Shown piece by piece: positions 30,498 through 38,733 of a stretch of 38,733 nucleotides of DNA; position 1 is the first letter of the stretch; each line of letters begins with the position of its first letter. The translations under genes were made by a program, and so were the position numbers. A model generated the notes under the pieces. The model searched no databases. It was not told the origin of the DNA and saw nothing but the letters and a program-made list of their open reading frames with translations. Source of the DNA: a virus; IMG/VR virus record IMGVR_UViG_3300046167_000475, positions 1 to 38,733 of that record. One strand, given 5' to 3'.

Positions 30498-32145
30498 CTA
30501 TTCTATATTATATAATTGTGCTATCGCCATTACTTTGAATGAATCCCAAGACGTTAATTCTTCTAGTTCGTTATCTGTTAATGCTGTTTGAAAGTATTGT
30601 ATTTGTTTAGTTTTTCCGTAGAATTTTGAAGTATTACCACCATCATCAAAAGCTAATTCTGATAAATTTATAGGCATTATTGCAATAGGGTTTTCTCCTA
30701 CCTTAATACCATTAAACCATAAAGCTATATCATTAAGTTTGTATTTTAAAGCTATTTTTGATGATATTGTTAAATCAAGTGAGGTGTATGTTATAAAATA
30801 ACTATTACCTCCAGAAATAATATTAAAAAATATTTTATTTGAAACTTCATCAAATTCAAGATAAATTCTATTGCTATAACTTCCATCTGATATTGCTATT
30901 CTTCTACTTGTTCCATCATTAGCCAACGCACTTATCTCTGCCATCAAAACACCCTCACTATCATTAAACGTAGAAGCATCTCCAGAGCTATTACAAACTT
31001 CTGCTAAACGAGTAACTGCACTTCCGTTAGTTGGGATGTAACTTGTTGGGTATGAGCCTTCTTCTAGTTGTGCTCCCCAAATATAAACACCGCTTGTTCC
31101 GTTTGCAGTTACGGAAGTTGAATTGTCTGCATCAGAAAATGATAAATATGAATATCCAGTTGTTGATGTAGATGTAGCTGTTACAGAACACCTAAACCAT
31201 CCGTTACCAAAATCTTTAATTGCTGCAGTGTTTGATGCTCCTATTGTACCAATTACCCCACTTTGAATATTAAACCAAGTAGAATTTCCATTTACACCAT
31301 CCACAAAAACCCAAGCAATCCCAGAATATTTTAAAAAAACTGTACTTGTGTATGTGTTTGCATTTAAAATAGTAACAGATTGTAAAATTCTTCTTAATGA
31401 ACCGCTTGAAGATGGATATACTAAATCTGCGTTTAGATTGCCACTTGGGGAAATTGAACTATTTGAAGATTTGATAACATTAGAAGTTGTCCAAACCGCA
31501 TTATCAAAATCTTCTGAATACTTTACTAAATTAGTCCTCTGTGGTTCTAATAACAAACTAGGACATCCACTTACTACACCATCAATCATTGGGTATTCTA
31601 GTCTAGGTGTATCAAAGCCAGATATGACTTCTTTTATAGATACGTTGTCTATTGAGAATGTAGCAGTTGATGAATTTGGAGTTATTCTAAAAAAGTTTAC
31701 CGTATCGCCAACACCAATAACGGTGTGAGAACCATTGGCATTTATGCTTGTATCTTGAAATGGGTATCTTATCTTTATGGATTCGCCACTTCCTAAATTA
31801 GAAACATCTAATGTAATTTTGTAGACTTTACCAATAGGTGCTACAATAGCTTGTTGAGCAAATTCTACGTTTGCTAGCGCATTTGTAAAATCTAACTTAC
31901 CTCCACTTATCGCTACGTTCGCTGTAAGAGTCCAATCGCTATCAGCAGCAAAACTTACCATTAGTAATTAATTCATCTCCCTAACTCCTCAGACATAGTC
32001 TCTATAAGACCATCCTTATTTATTCTTGTAGCTCCACTACCTCTTGTAAAGTCAAAAGTCCCCACTACCATTTGTAGGCATAACGCTTATAACCTTTCCG
32101 TCTGCATAGGCAGAAGGGTATTAATGCTAATTTAGGTTTTTTCAT
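30498..32145 (-). CDS. Fibre / LamG-like protein, paralogue 1 (four frameshifts as written)
   Basis: The uninterrupted frame covers only 30498-31961 (487 aa). Removing single bases near 31955, 31980, 32054 and 32115 restores a start at 32145 (MKKPKLALIPSAYADGKV), the block FDFTRGSGATRINKDGLIET and a join to the main frame, 547 aa in all. It carries an extra beta domain (about residues 60-160) before the part shared with its paralogues and ends in the same LamG-like domain. The precise fit to whole codons supports one original gene. Confidence 0.65.
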
Positions 32146-32257
32146 TGTATCTATCTTTTGCTTTTTTGTTTGAACCTACGAACTTATCATAGAATGCATT
32201 TAGCTTTATGATATTCTTCTTCTTTGTCTTGTATTTCCTAGTGTTTAAAGAACCCAT
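32132..32257 (-). CDS. Small basic protein, 41 aa
   Basis: Starts MGSLNTRKYKTKKKNIIKLN; very rich in Lys. Its ATG lies inside the last codons of the DUF6712 gene and its end overlaps the start of the first fibre gene, so it bridges two broken-looking genes without itself being broken. Function unknown. Confidence 0.45.
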   Translation of the reverse strand: MGSLNTRKYKTKKKNIIKLNAFYDKFVGSNKKAKDRYNEKT

Positions 32258-32760
32258 CCAGAAAAATTACTAGCATCCTTATCTGGATACATATCTCCCA
32301 TTACTATTATCGTTGTATTCTGGAAACTTCTGATTGTTAAAGCAAATATAGTCTATAAATCTTTTTGTATAAAACTCAGCTCCTATCTGTGACTTTACTC
32401 AACATTCTATCAATATCTCTAAAATCAACACTATCATCAGCTTCTGCTCTATGCTTAGAAACACCTCCATTATCTATTTTAAACATAGCTTCTGGCAAGT
32501 ACTCTATCTGAGTGAACCATATTAGCATCGGCTTAGATATAATCGTCTCTAAGAGTCTTATAATCGCTATTTGCTGGTAGGTCTATATCTCCAGATAATA
32601 TTAAATCTTGTAGCTTGTCATATAACTTACCACCTAAGTAGTTTTGTATATGCATATCTTGAGCTACCTCAATTAGATATAACAGCTTATCTGCGTCTGT
32701 GTTTCCGTCTACTATAGACTTAGCTTTTAAGTCTCCTACTGATATGAATAATGCTTTCAT
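32245..32760 (-). CDS. DUF6712-type head-tail connector (three frameshifts as written)
   Basis: The intact frame covers only the first 75 aa (32760-32533). Removing single bases near 32535, 32387 and 32298 restores 170 aa ending YPDKDASNFSGWVL, the typical end of DUF6712 proteins in Bacteroidota phages. These small helical proteins resemble head-tail connector gp6-type adaptors below the portal. Its ATG overlaps the restored portal stop as ATGA, which supports both reconstructions. Confidence 0.65.
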
Positions 32761-34503
32761 AGTCCTAATAAATTTGCTATTTTACTTAATGTACTTCTGT
32801 ATGCTCCGTTATCTCCTCTGTCAATCATTCTCTCTTCCATCTCAGAAGGGTTCTTAGGTTGTTTAAGACCGTTTTCATAAGCATCTTGAGCGTCAGTTTG
32901 CTTACCAGCCTTTCTTTTTATATACTCTTAACTCCCAGTAATGATGACAGTTCTTACCGCCTTTGTATTTTAATAGGCTGTAATTCTGCTTGTTATGACC
33001 TAACTCATTATTAACTCCTCTAAAAGACATCATATTAATATCCTCTTTTCTAAATACAATATTCTTTGAAGTAAATCCTTCCATACTTCTACAGAAGCTT
33101 CTACTATCTGGAGACTTTCTCTCTGGCATATAAGCATATCTAATTTTATAGATATCATTATCTTCTTTAGATGATTTATTGCTAGACTTAATTGTAGCCA
33201 ATCTAACAGCACTTAAGTCCTCTGAGTATACTTCACTATGGATTACTTCCCAATCATCGCTTAAAACCTCTCCTAGCTCCTCTAATTGGCTTTCTAGGTC
33301 TTCTCCTTCTTCGTCAGAAAAGTCTTCCTTTACTTGAGATGATAGTTTCTCTCCAGTTTCTTCTTCTTTTCTAATCTTAGTAGAGATGTTATCTAATTCA
33401 GTAAATTCTATAGGCTGTAATGTAACAAAATATAAATCTTGAGTAATACCATTAAATTCTAATATCTCTTCAAGACAGTACTTAATTTCATCTTGGAATG
33501 GTCTTATAATAACATTATCCATTAATACAGATGCAGTTCTTAATTCCTCTGCGTTATTACCAAATCCAGTATTATCTTTTATACCTAATAAGATAGGAGA
33601 TACAATACCGTGTCCTAACATAATCTTTTCTCTAGCTTCATCAGATAAGAACTGATATTGAGCGTGAGCATCTGGTAAGTGTAGAGCTTCTATATCTGCT
33701 TTAGTTTCAGCAGACTCATTAAATGCTATAATTGTTCTACCAGCATTAGAGCTACCAGAAAACTTATCATTAATCTTTCTCTCGATACCCATTTGAGTTT
33801 CCTCATTTGGAATACCATTATTAAAGTTTATAAATAAAGAAGGTGCTAAACCATTCTGTATGTTAGAGATATGGTAATTAGATACTTCACATTCCAATTC
33901 AGCATATTGTAAACACGCTTGATAATCTGGAGTAGAGTAGTAATAAAATCCACTTCTATAAGGTTTAATAATATAAAGCTCTTCAGTTTGTGATTTAGAA
34001 CCGTGTCCAAATGTAGGTATTCTTTTAGGCTTATCATTAGTCTTTATAGTAGACCATTTAGGATGATAGTAGTATGCTTGAATAACACCTTTCTTATCAG
34101 CTTTCTCAGCTCTTAAAGTTTCCATAGGGAAATGAGATATCTTTAGTATCTTACTCTTACCTCTATTGTAAGTAACCTTAATAGCTCCTTGACCTAATTT
34201 CTTTCTGTCTATTACAACCTTCTTGATTTCTCTAGGCTTTAATAGTTGTTTCATTCTAACGTAATGTTCTGGTAGTAATTCAGAATTAGTAGATTCAATA
34301 CCTCTACCAAATACCATATCAGCAATACCATTATTACATCTAGCGTTAGTTGGACTTGATGTGTCTAATTCTATTAGTTTTCCGAAGTAGTCATTATCAT
34401 CTCCCCAAGACACCCAATCTCTATTGTGTACCTCTTTAACCTCTGGTGCTGTGTAAGATGAAAGGTTTAATACCCTAACATTACTTTTGTTTTCTTTATC
34501 CAT
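32757..34503 (-). CDS. Portal protein with C-terminal Cys/His domain (one frameshift as written)
   Basis: The frame as written stops at 32902 after 533 aa. Removing one base near 32912 extends it to 581 aa (KKKAGKQTDAQDAYENGLKQ ... LSKIANLLGL) with the stop overlapping the next ATG. Residues up to about 400 are a portal (NARCNNGIADMVFGRG, the FGNNAEELRTASVLMDNVII stem helix). An acidic linker leads to a C-terminal domain with SRSFCRSM and YKGGKNCHHYWELRVY, possibly metal-binding. The ring of portals forms the DNA gate of the head. Confidence 0.78.
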
Positions 34504-34868
34504 TATATTATGTATCTATTATCGTCTGTATCGTAGCTTACATATCTATTGCTAGTTACTGTATGCTTTTTCTCAAAATCTAATTGAGATGTAATGTATA
34601 TTTTATCTCTGTATATTAACTCTACTTCAGAGTTGCTAGTTCCAAATATCTCTAAGAAATACATAGTTCCTTCTTTAAAGGTTGTAATTGCTGGTAAAGA
34701 TATATCTGTATATTCTCCATTACTAGAGAAACTAAGTCCAGAGTAACTATATTCAATACCAGTACCATCTTCTCTTAAGTCTACAGTAAAAGAACTGAGT
34801 CCACTTAACGGTTCTCTAGGTAGAATAGTTATAGTTTGAGCTGTGCTTATTGGTTCTAATATTATCAT
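34503..34868 (-). CDS. Structural protein of unknown role, 121 aa
   Basis: A beta-rich small protein (SAQ-free core with strands SSFTVDLREDGTGIEYSYSG, TMYFLEIFGTSNSEVELIYR). It directly precedes portal, sharing one base, and is preceded by the late-type motif two bases before its ATG. Similar small proteins occur near portals and capsid genes of flavobacterial phages. It might be a decoration or neck protein. Confidence 0.5.
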   Translation of the reverse strand: MIILEPISTAQTITILPREPLSGLSSFTVDLREDGTGIEYSYSGLSFSSNGEYTDISLPAITTFKEGTMYFLEIFGTSNSEVELIYRDKIYITSQLDFEKKHTVTSNRYVSYDTDDNRYII

Positions 34869-34870
34869 AG

Positions 34871-34886
34871 TAAGATAACTATTTTT
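34871..34886 (-). promoter_or_regulatory. Late-type motif before the portal unit
   Basis: Minus strand AAAAATAGTTATCTTA then CTATG with the start codon. It lies just downstream of a strong terminator, as expected if it begins a new transcript for portal and the genes after it. Confidence 0.6.
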
Positions 34887-34907
34887 AATTATTTTGTTTT
34901 ATAATAC

Positions 34908-34933
34908 AAAAAAAACCCCACGCTAGTGAGGTT
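34908..34933 (-). terminator. Intrinsic terminator after the tail tube gene
   Basis: Minus strand AACCTCAC, TAGC loop, GTGGGGTT, then a run of T (eight pairs with one G-U). Confidence 0.75.
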
Positions 34934-34959
34934 TAATTCAATATTTAATAAATAACTAA

Positions 34960-35496
34960 TTATGCACCAGCAGTAATTGTGAATCCAGCTCCAGTAATAT
35001 CTCCAGCATCTAAGAAATTAGCTGGCTCTCTTTCCATTCCAGAGAATGTTAAAGTGTATCCAGACATATCAGACATACTAGCTCCAGATACGATTGTACC
35101 TCCAGAAATATCACATCCGTGTTCCTTACCAGCTAAGAATACATTACCATTGTTATCCTCAACTAATATTGATGGACTTCCGTAAGCTAATAGCTTAATA
35201 GTTTTGTGGTCTTCTTTGGTTAATTTAGTTAATTGTAATTCTAATACTTGTTCAAAAGTAGTAGTTCCATTTTCTCTTGACGACTGAATATTCTCAGTAT
35301 AGGTAGATGCACCTCTAATATCGAACTTATAGGCAGCAATGGCAGTACCAGCAGATGTAATAACATCCGTATCGGTAACGTCGTATGTAATTCCAGCTAC
35401 GTCGATATCTCCCTTGTTTACAAAGTAAACAGCTTTAAGACCTCCTACGCCATCCTTACAAGGCTCTAATCGTCCTCTTGTAATATCACAACTCAT
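34960..35496 (-). CDS. Putative major tail tube protein
   Basis: 178 aa, beta-rich. The opening ITRGRLEPCKDGVGGLKAVY, the central TFEQVLELQLTKLTKEDHKT, the ILVEDNNGNVFLAGKEHG strands and the closing GYTLTFSGMEREPANFL are typical of tail tube proteins in Bacteroidota siphophages. Polymerised rings would form the tail around the tape measure. The gene is flanked by two terminators, which would make it a separately dosed, abundant product. Confidence 0.65.
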   Translation of the reverse strand: MSCDITRGRLEPCKDGVGGLKAVYFVNKGDIDVAGITYDVTDTDVITSAGTAIAAYKFDIRGASTYTENIQSSRENGTTTFEQVLELQLTKLTKEDHKTIKLLAYGSPSILVEDNNGNVFLAGKEHGCDISGGTIVSGASMSDMSGYTLTFSGMEREPANFLDAGDITGAGFTITAGA

Positions 35497-35518
35497 TTTA
35501 TATATGTTTTTAAGGTTA

Positions 35519-35551
35519 ATAAAAAAGGGTAAGCAGACTAACCACCTACCC
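35519..35551 (-). terminator. Intrinsic terminator after the major capsid gene
   Basis: Minus strand GGGTAGG, an 11-base loop, CTTACCC, then six T (seven pairs, one G-U). Located between capsid stop (35575) and tail tube start (35496). Confidence 0.65.
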
Positions 35552-35574
35552 TCTTTCTTTTATTTAATTATTAA

Positions 35575-36529
35575 TTATGCTGGGTTAGCAGCGTTTACGA
35601 TTCCGTAAGTTACGATATCTTCAACAACTCCATACTGTACTCCAGCAGTAAATCTCATAATTACTCTAACATTTTGAGAACCATCAAGGTCAGCCATATC
35701 TAAAACTTTAACTTCTTGAGCGTCTGACATTAATCCAGTTCCAAACCATAAGTTATCTTTAGTAGTAGCAATCATTGTGTTAGAAGATAATCCGTTAGCC
35801 ATAAAGATTTTAACACCATCAAAGTATTGGATGTTAATGTCTTGGTTATTACCTTGAGCCATAAATCCGTTAGCTCCTTGTCCTTGACTTTGGAATCCAC
35901 CTAAACTTCTCTTGTAAGCTCTAAATACGTTTTGAGCAACATAGATGTGTAAGTCTTCTCTTCCGTATAAAGAAGAAGGGATAGCATCTACTACTTTACC
36001 TAATTCTTCTACTACGTTAGCAGCAGTTACTGTAATACCAGTTACTTCTTGAGCAGTTGGTAAGGCAGCGTCAGTAGATAATAATGTAGCGTAACCGTCA
36101 AAAGAACCGTCAGCTAAAGAACCTCCCCAGATGTTTTGTTCGTTCTTCTGAGCAACTTTACCAGCCACATAAGTGATTAGGTAGTCTTGGAAAGAAGAAG
36201 GAAGACTGTCAAATGCAGAGTAACCCATTTGGATTGCATCCCAATCTGAACGGAAATCTTTTTTACATAATTCTAAGTTTACTTGTAATTCTTTCGGTTG
36301 AAGAATTCTTTCAGTAAGAGTTAAAGTTGAAGTGTCAGCGAAATCACAAGAACCGTCTTTTACGATACCGTCTAATTCCAATCTTTTCACAACTTCTTTA
36401 AACTTTACGTTTGGTCTAATAGTTAATCCACCATTAGCGATTGTGTTACCAGCTAATAAAGCCGCAGAAATATATTTTCCAGCAGACTCTCCAGCATAAG
36501 TGGTAGTGATGTCTTGTTGTTGTAGCCAT
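35575..36529 (-). CDS. Major capsid protein (one frameshift as written)
   Basis: The main frame 35575-36390 encodes 271 aa from an internal Met. Coding sequence continues upstream, and dropping one base near 36514 gives MATTTDITTTYAGESAG from the ATG at 36529, 317 aa in total. The sequence (LTERILQPKELQVNLELCKK, DYLITYVAGKVAQKNEQNIW, DLHIYVAQNVFRAYKRSLGG) fits the HK97-fold capsid family of Bacteroidota phages and prophages. It follows the scaffold gene, as usual, and is followed by a terminator. Confidence 0.8.
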
Positions 36530-36541
36530 TTTAATCTAAAT

Positions 36542-37066
36542 TTAATTGTTAATCATCCAAGCTACTCTTTCTGCGGTAGTCATTGGTTTATTGTTATTTA
36601 ATACACTCTTTTTTTGTTCTGTAACACTCTCTGGAGAATGTACTATTTCTTCTACTACTTCCTCAGAAAGCTCTACAGCTTCTGGTTCTTGAGCAGATAG
36701 TTGTGCTGGAACGTCAGCTTCGTTAACGCTAGATTTCTCCTCTATTAAGGTTTTAATCATAGCTAATAACTCTTGTTTTACTTGAGATAGTTCTTCTTGA
36801 GTAGCGAATCCTACAGCGATAGGAGCTGCTTCTTCTTTTGGCTCTTCCTTAGCTTCTTCAGCTAATTCTACAGCTTCTTCAGAAACCTCTTCCACAACCT
36901 CTTCAGTAGATAAAACTACCTCTTCGATTACTTCCTCAACTACTTTCTCAACAGTCTCTTCAGTAGATAAAACTACTTCTTCAACTACATCAACTTCTTT
37001 AGCAGATTCTTGTTTTGCAAGACCTACCAATTCTTTGATGTTTTTAAGAATTTCTTTGTGGTTCAT
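36542..37066 (-). CDS. Putative scaffolding protein
   Basis: 174 aa, extremely acidic and coiled-coil forming, with a tandem 19-residue repeat containing VEEVVLSTEE (two copies, 57-base period, near 36904 and 36961). The middle (EELSQVKQELLAMIKTLIEE) is a classic coiled coil, and the C-terminus TTAERVAWMINN likely docks to the capsid. It lies immediately before the capsid gene and would be removed by the XkdF-like protease. Confidence 0.65.
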   Translation of the reverse strand: MNHKEILKNIKELVGLAKQESAKEVDVVEEVVLSTEETVEKVVEEVIEEVVLSTEEVVEEVSEEAVELAEEAKEEPKEEAAPIAVGFATQEELSQVKQELLAMIKTLIEEKSSVNEADVPAQLSAQEPEAVELSEEVVEEIVHSPESVTEQKKSVLNNNKPMTTAERVAWMINN

Positions 37067-37087
37067 AATTGCTTGATTTTAATATAT

Positions 37088-37104
37088 TAATATAACGTAT
37101 TTTT
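37088..37104 (-). promoter_or_regulatory. Late-type motif before scaffold, degenerate copy
   Basis: Minus strand AAAAATACGTTATATTA: the late motif with one extra base and one mismatch. It lies 21 bases before the scaffold start codon in an 85-base gap. The extra base may be another instance of the insertions seen nearby. Confidence 0.4.
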
Positions 37105-37151
37105 AATTTTACTGTTTTATTTTAATTCAGAAACTACTGACATTCAGCTAA

Positions 37152-38545
37152 TTACCTCTCCTTAACGCTCCAAGCAGAATCTACCTCTAAAGTACAATCG
37201 GAAGTGTTACTAACATTAGCTACTTGCCAAAAAACAAAATCGTTTTGATTTAGTACTACGGAAGTTTGACCGTTGTAGTACGCTACGTCTCGACCACCTT
37301 GTAAATTGTTAATAACCCTCACTTGCGTATATTCAATGGTAGCAGTAGCAAAACTATCTATCTTTACCAAAGATAATTCGTACTCGTTATTCTGAACTCC
37401 GTCTAATATAAAATCAAAGTTTACAACATATTCTCTAGGATTAATACCTATATGTCTCAGTCTACCATTTGCGGGCGAATCAAAATGCTGTAAGTCAATA
37501 GTTGTAAAAGTACCGTTTAAATCTACAGCTACATCTTGTGTGGCTATAGTTGTCTGAGATTCAGCTGTATTGTTTATACTGCCACCAACAAATGTGTTAG
37601 GTATGCCTATATTATTATCCCAATCACAAGCTAAGTCTGAAGAGTTTAAGTTAGGGAATATGTTAGAGTCATTTGCATTAAATGAACCATCTCTAGACAT
37701 AATAGCTCCTTTTACTTGAACGGTTGATGGATTAGGGAAAGCTCCAGTAGTAAAATCGCAGAAAGGAGCTAATGTAGGCTAAGTCTATATTTATATCTGT
37801 TAAAAACCTACTATTCATAGTAAAAGCAGCTCCTTCTTTAAATAAAGGTAGTGTCATCGTTCCAGCTAAGCTACGAACTATAGACGTAGTTATCCTATAC
37901 CCTCCTCGCCATAATCCGTGAAGAGTTAACGAAGGAGAACCTCCAAATCTACCAGTTCCACCTTCAAGTCCTTGTCTGTAGTTGTAAATATCTCCTAAAG
38001 AGGTACAGTTTATGTAGTTTATTCTCTGAAACTCAAATGCGTTGAAATCCAGTATCATCGTATAGCTCGTAGACTTTACTTGCAGCTCCAGTAACTGATA
38101 TGTAGTAATCCATACCTAAAACATTACCAGAACCACTACCGTCTCCTCCAGTACTAGCAGATATAAACATACTGTAGTTGTCTTCGCTAGAAATCAATCC
38201 ACTTACGTCAAATGAGAATCCTTTTAAGGTTATACCAGTAGAAGGAACTGTTATCTGAGTAGTTCCTAAGTCAACAATACCATCTATAAAGTATTCTTTA
38301 GTAGAATCTATAGTGCCTCCTAAAGTAGTAGCTACGTTTAATTGATTTACTATTATTCTATTATCTAACACATCATCTATAGGGGTTGAACCTTCTGGAA
38401 ATATTTTCCATTCAACACCATTATAATATCTATTAACACCATTATCTGTGTCAAAAACAACAACACCATCTTCTGGATTTAATTGGTTTATTTCAGCAAG
38501 TGTGTGCTTGTCTGGTCTTACGTTGTAGCTTGTGTTTTTAATCAT
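37152..38545 (-). CDS. Putative head or tail fibre protein (two frameshifts as written)
   Basis: Three partial frames (38545-38033, 38058-37732, 37700-37152) become one of 463 aa when single bases near 38049 and 37779 are removed. The N-terminus (MIKNTSYNVRPDKHTLAEIN, VFDTDNGVNRYYNGVEWKIF) resembles attachment domains of phage fibres. The middle is beta-helix-like (DLGTTQITVPSTGITLKGFS) and the C-terminus a beta-rich domain (NGRLRHIGINPREYVVNFDF). It precedes scaffold and capsid, so it may decorate the head. Confidence 0.55.
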
Positions 38546-38553
38546 AATTTATG

Positions 38554-38733
38554 TTAATTGTTAATGGTTCTCGTTGTGTCTATATTTGTAACATTACCCT
38601 CTTGCGAGGTCTTTGCAGAGGTAGTATGTGTCTCTACTCTTTGAGTATCTGTATTTACGATGTTGGAATTATGGTTGTCATTATGTAGACTACCAATCCC
38701 TTGCTTCCAATATTCTGAACACTTACAGTTTCT
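38554..38733 (-). CDS. Cys-rich 76-aa protein, C-terminal part (continues from 51..1)
   Basis: The continuation of the gene that starts at 51 on the minus strand. The window edge falls within the codons for Cys17-Arg18; the frame continues RNCKCSEYWKQG and ends in a Thr/Asn-rich tail (DTQRVETHTT, NIDTTRTINN) with a TAA at 38556-38554. It lies nine bases before the fibre gene start. The exact 231-base total across the join supports both the gene and circularity. Confidence 0.6.
   Translation of the reverse strand, partial: RNCKCSEYWKQGIGSLHNDNHNSNIVNTDTQRVETHTTSAKTSQEGNVTNIDTTRTINN

Noticed and set aside
1-38733. Integrase, attachment site or repressor for lysogeny
   Set aside because: No recombinase motif, tRNA or att-like duplication was seen. 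The HTH protein and the DnaA-like protein do not look like phage repressors.

Overview
The window is the complete circular genome map of a tailed phage (about 38.7 kb) that infects a member of the Bacteroidota, most likely a marine-type flavobacterium. The evidence for the host is the AT-rich composition, the lack of Shine-Dalgarno sequences, the TTG-N20-TAnnTTTG promoters typical of this phylum, a DUF3127-type SSB, an M15_3 endolysin and capsid/fibre families common in flavobacterial phages. The ends join: a 76-codon gene begins at 51..49 on the minus strand, runs off base 1 and continues in frame from 38733 to a stop at 38554. No integrase, excisionase or recognisable repressor is visible, so a virulent lifestyle is likely. 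The tape-measure protein and tail-tube-like protein suggest a siphovirus.

Layout, following the minus-strand flow of transcription. Structural genes start at 9590 and run leftwards: putative tail chaperone-like gene, a 22-codon gene, two neck/tail-completion genes, a tail protein, a 1274-residue tail-tip protein with fibronectin III domains and eleven BspA/DUF285-type repeats, tape measure, XkdF-like prohead protease. Across the origin they continue with the Cys-rich 76-aa protein, a head or tail fibre, scaffold, major capsid protein, tail tube, portal, DUF6712 connector, three paralogous LamG-type fibres and a lysis cassette (small membrane proteins, a GAF-like membrane protein, M15 endolysin, holin). 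At 23.3-25.3 kb are accessory genes: a catalytically dead endolysin paralogue, a three-helix membrane protein and a lipoprotein. Then comes the replication and packaging operon (ERF annealing protein, SSB, RepA-like ATPase, metallophosphatase, RusA-like resolvase, sigma factor, flap endonuclease, terminase subunits) ending at a cluster of 10-bp iterons (15.74-16.02 kb). A plus-strand early block (9.68-13.32 kb) holds a stand-alone DnaA domain IV protein, a DUF5664 protein, a PD-(D/E)XK-like protein and several unknowns. A convergent minus-strand block of tiny genes lies at 13.8-15.4 kb.

Two kinds of control element stand out. Seven copies of a promoter, ACTTG(T/C)(G/A)TATGTC then TAnnTTTG with an invariant 20-base spacer, precede early and accessory genes. 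A separate motif, AAAAATAGTTATCTTA, lies directly before the first structural gene, terS, the gene upstream of portal and, in weaker form, the protease and scaffold genes. It is a candidate late element for the phage-encoded sigma factor.

A caution: portal, DUF6712, the largest fibre, major capsid, the 463-codon fibre and one small gene are each broken by single extra bases (12 in all, 8 of them between 31.95 and 32.92 kb). Removing them restores full, tightly coupled reading frames, so these are probably sequence errors. I give the restored gene extents.
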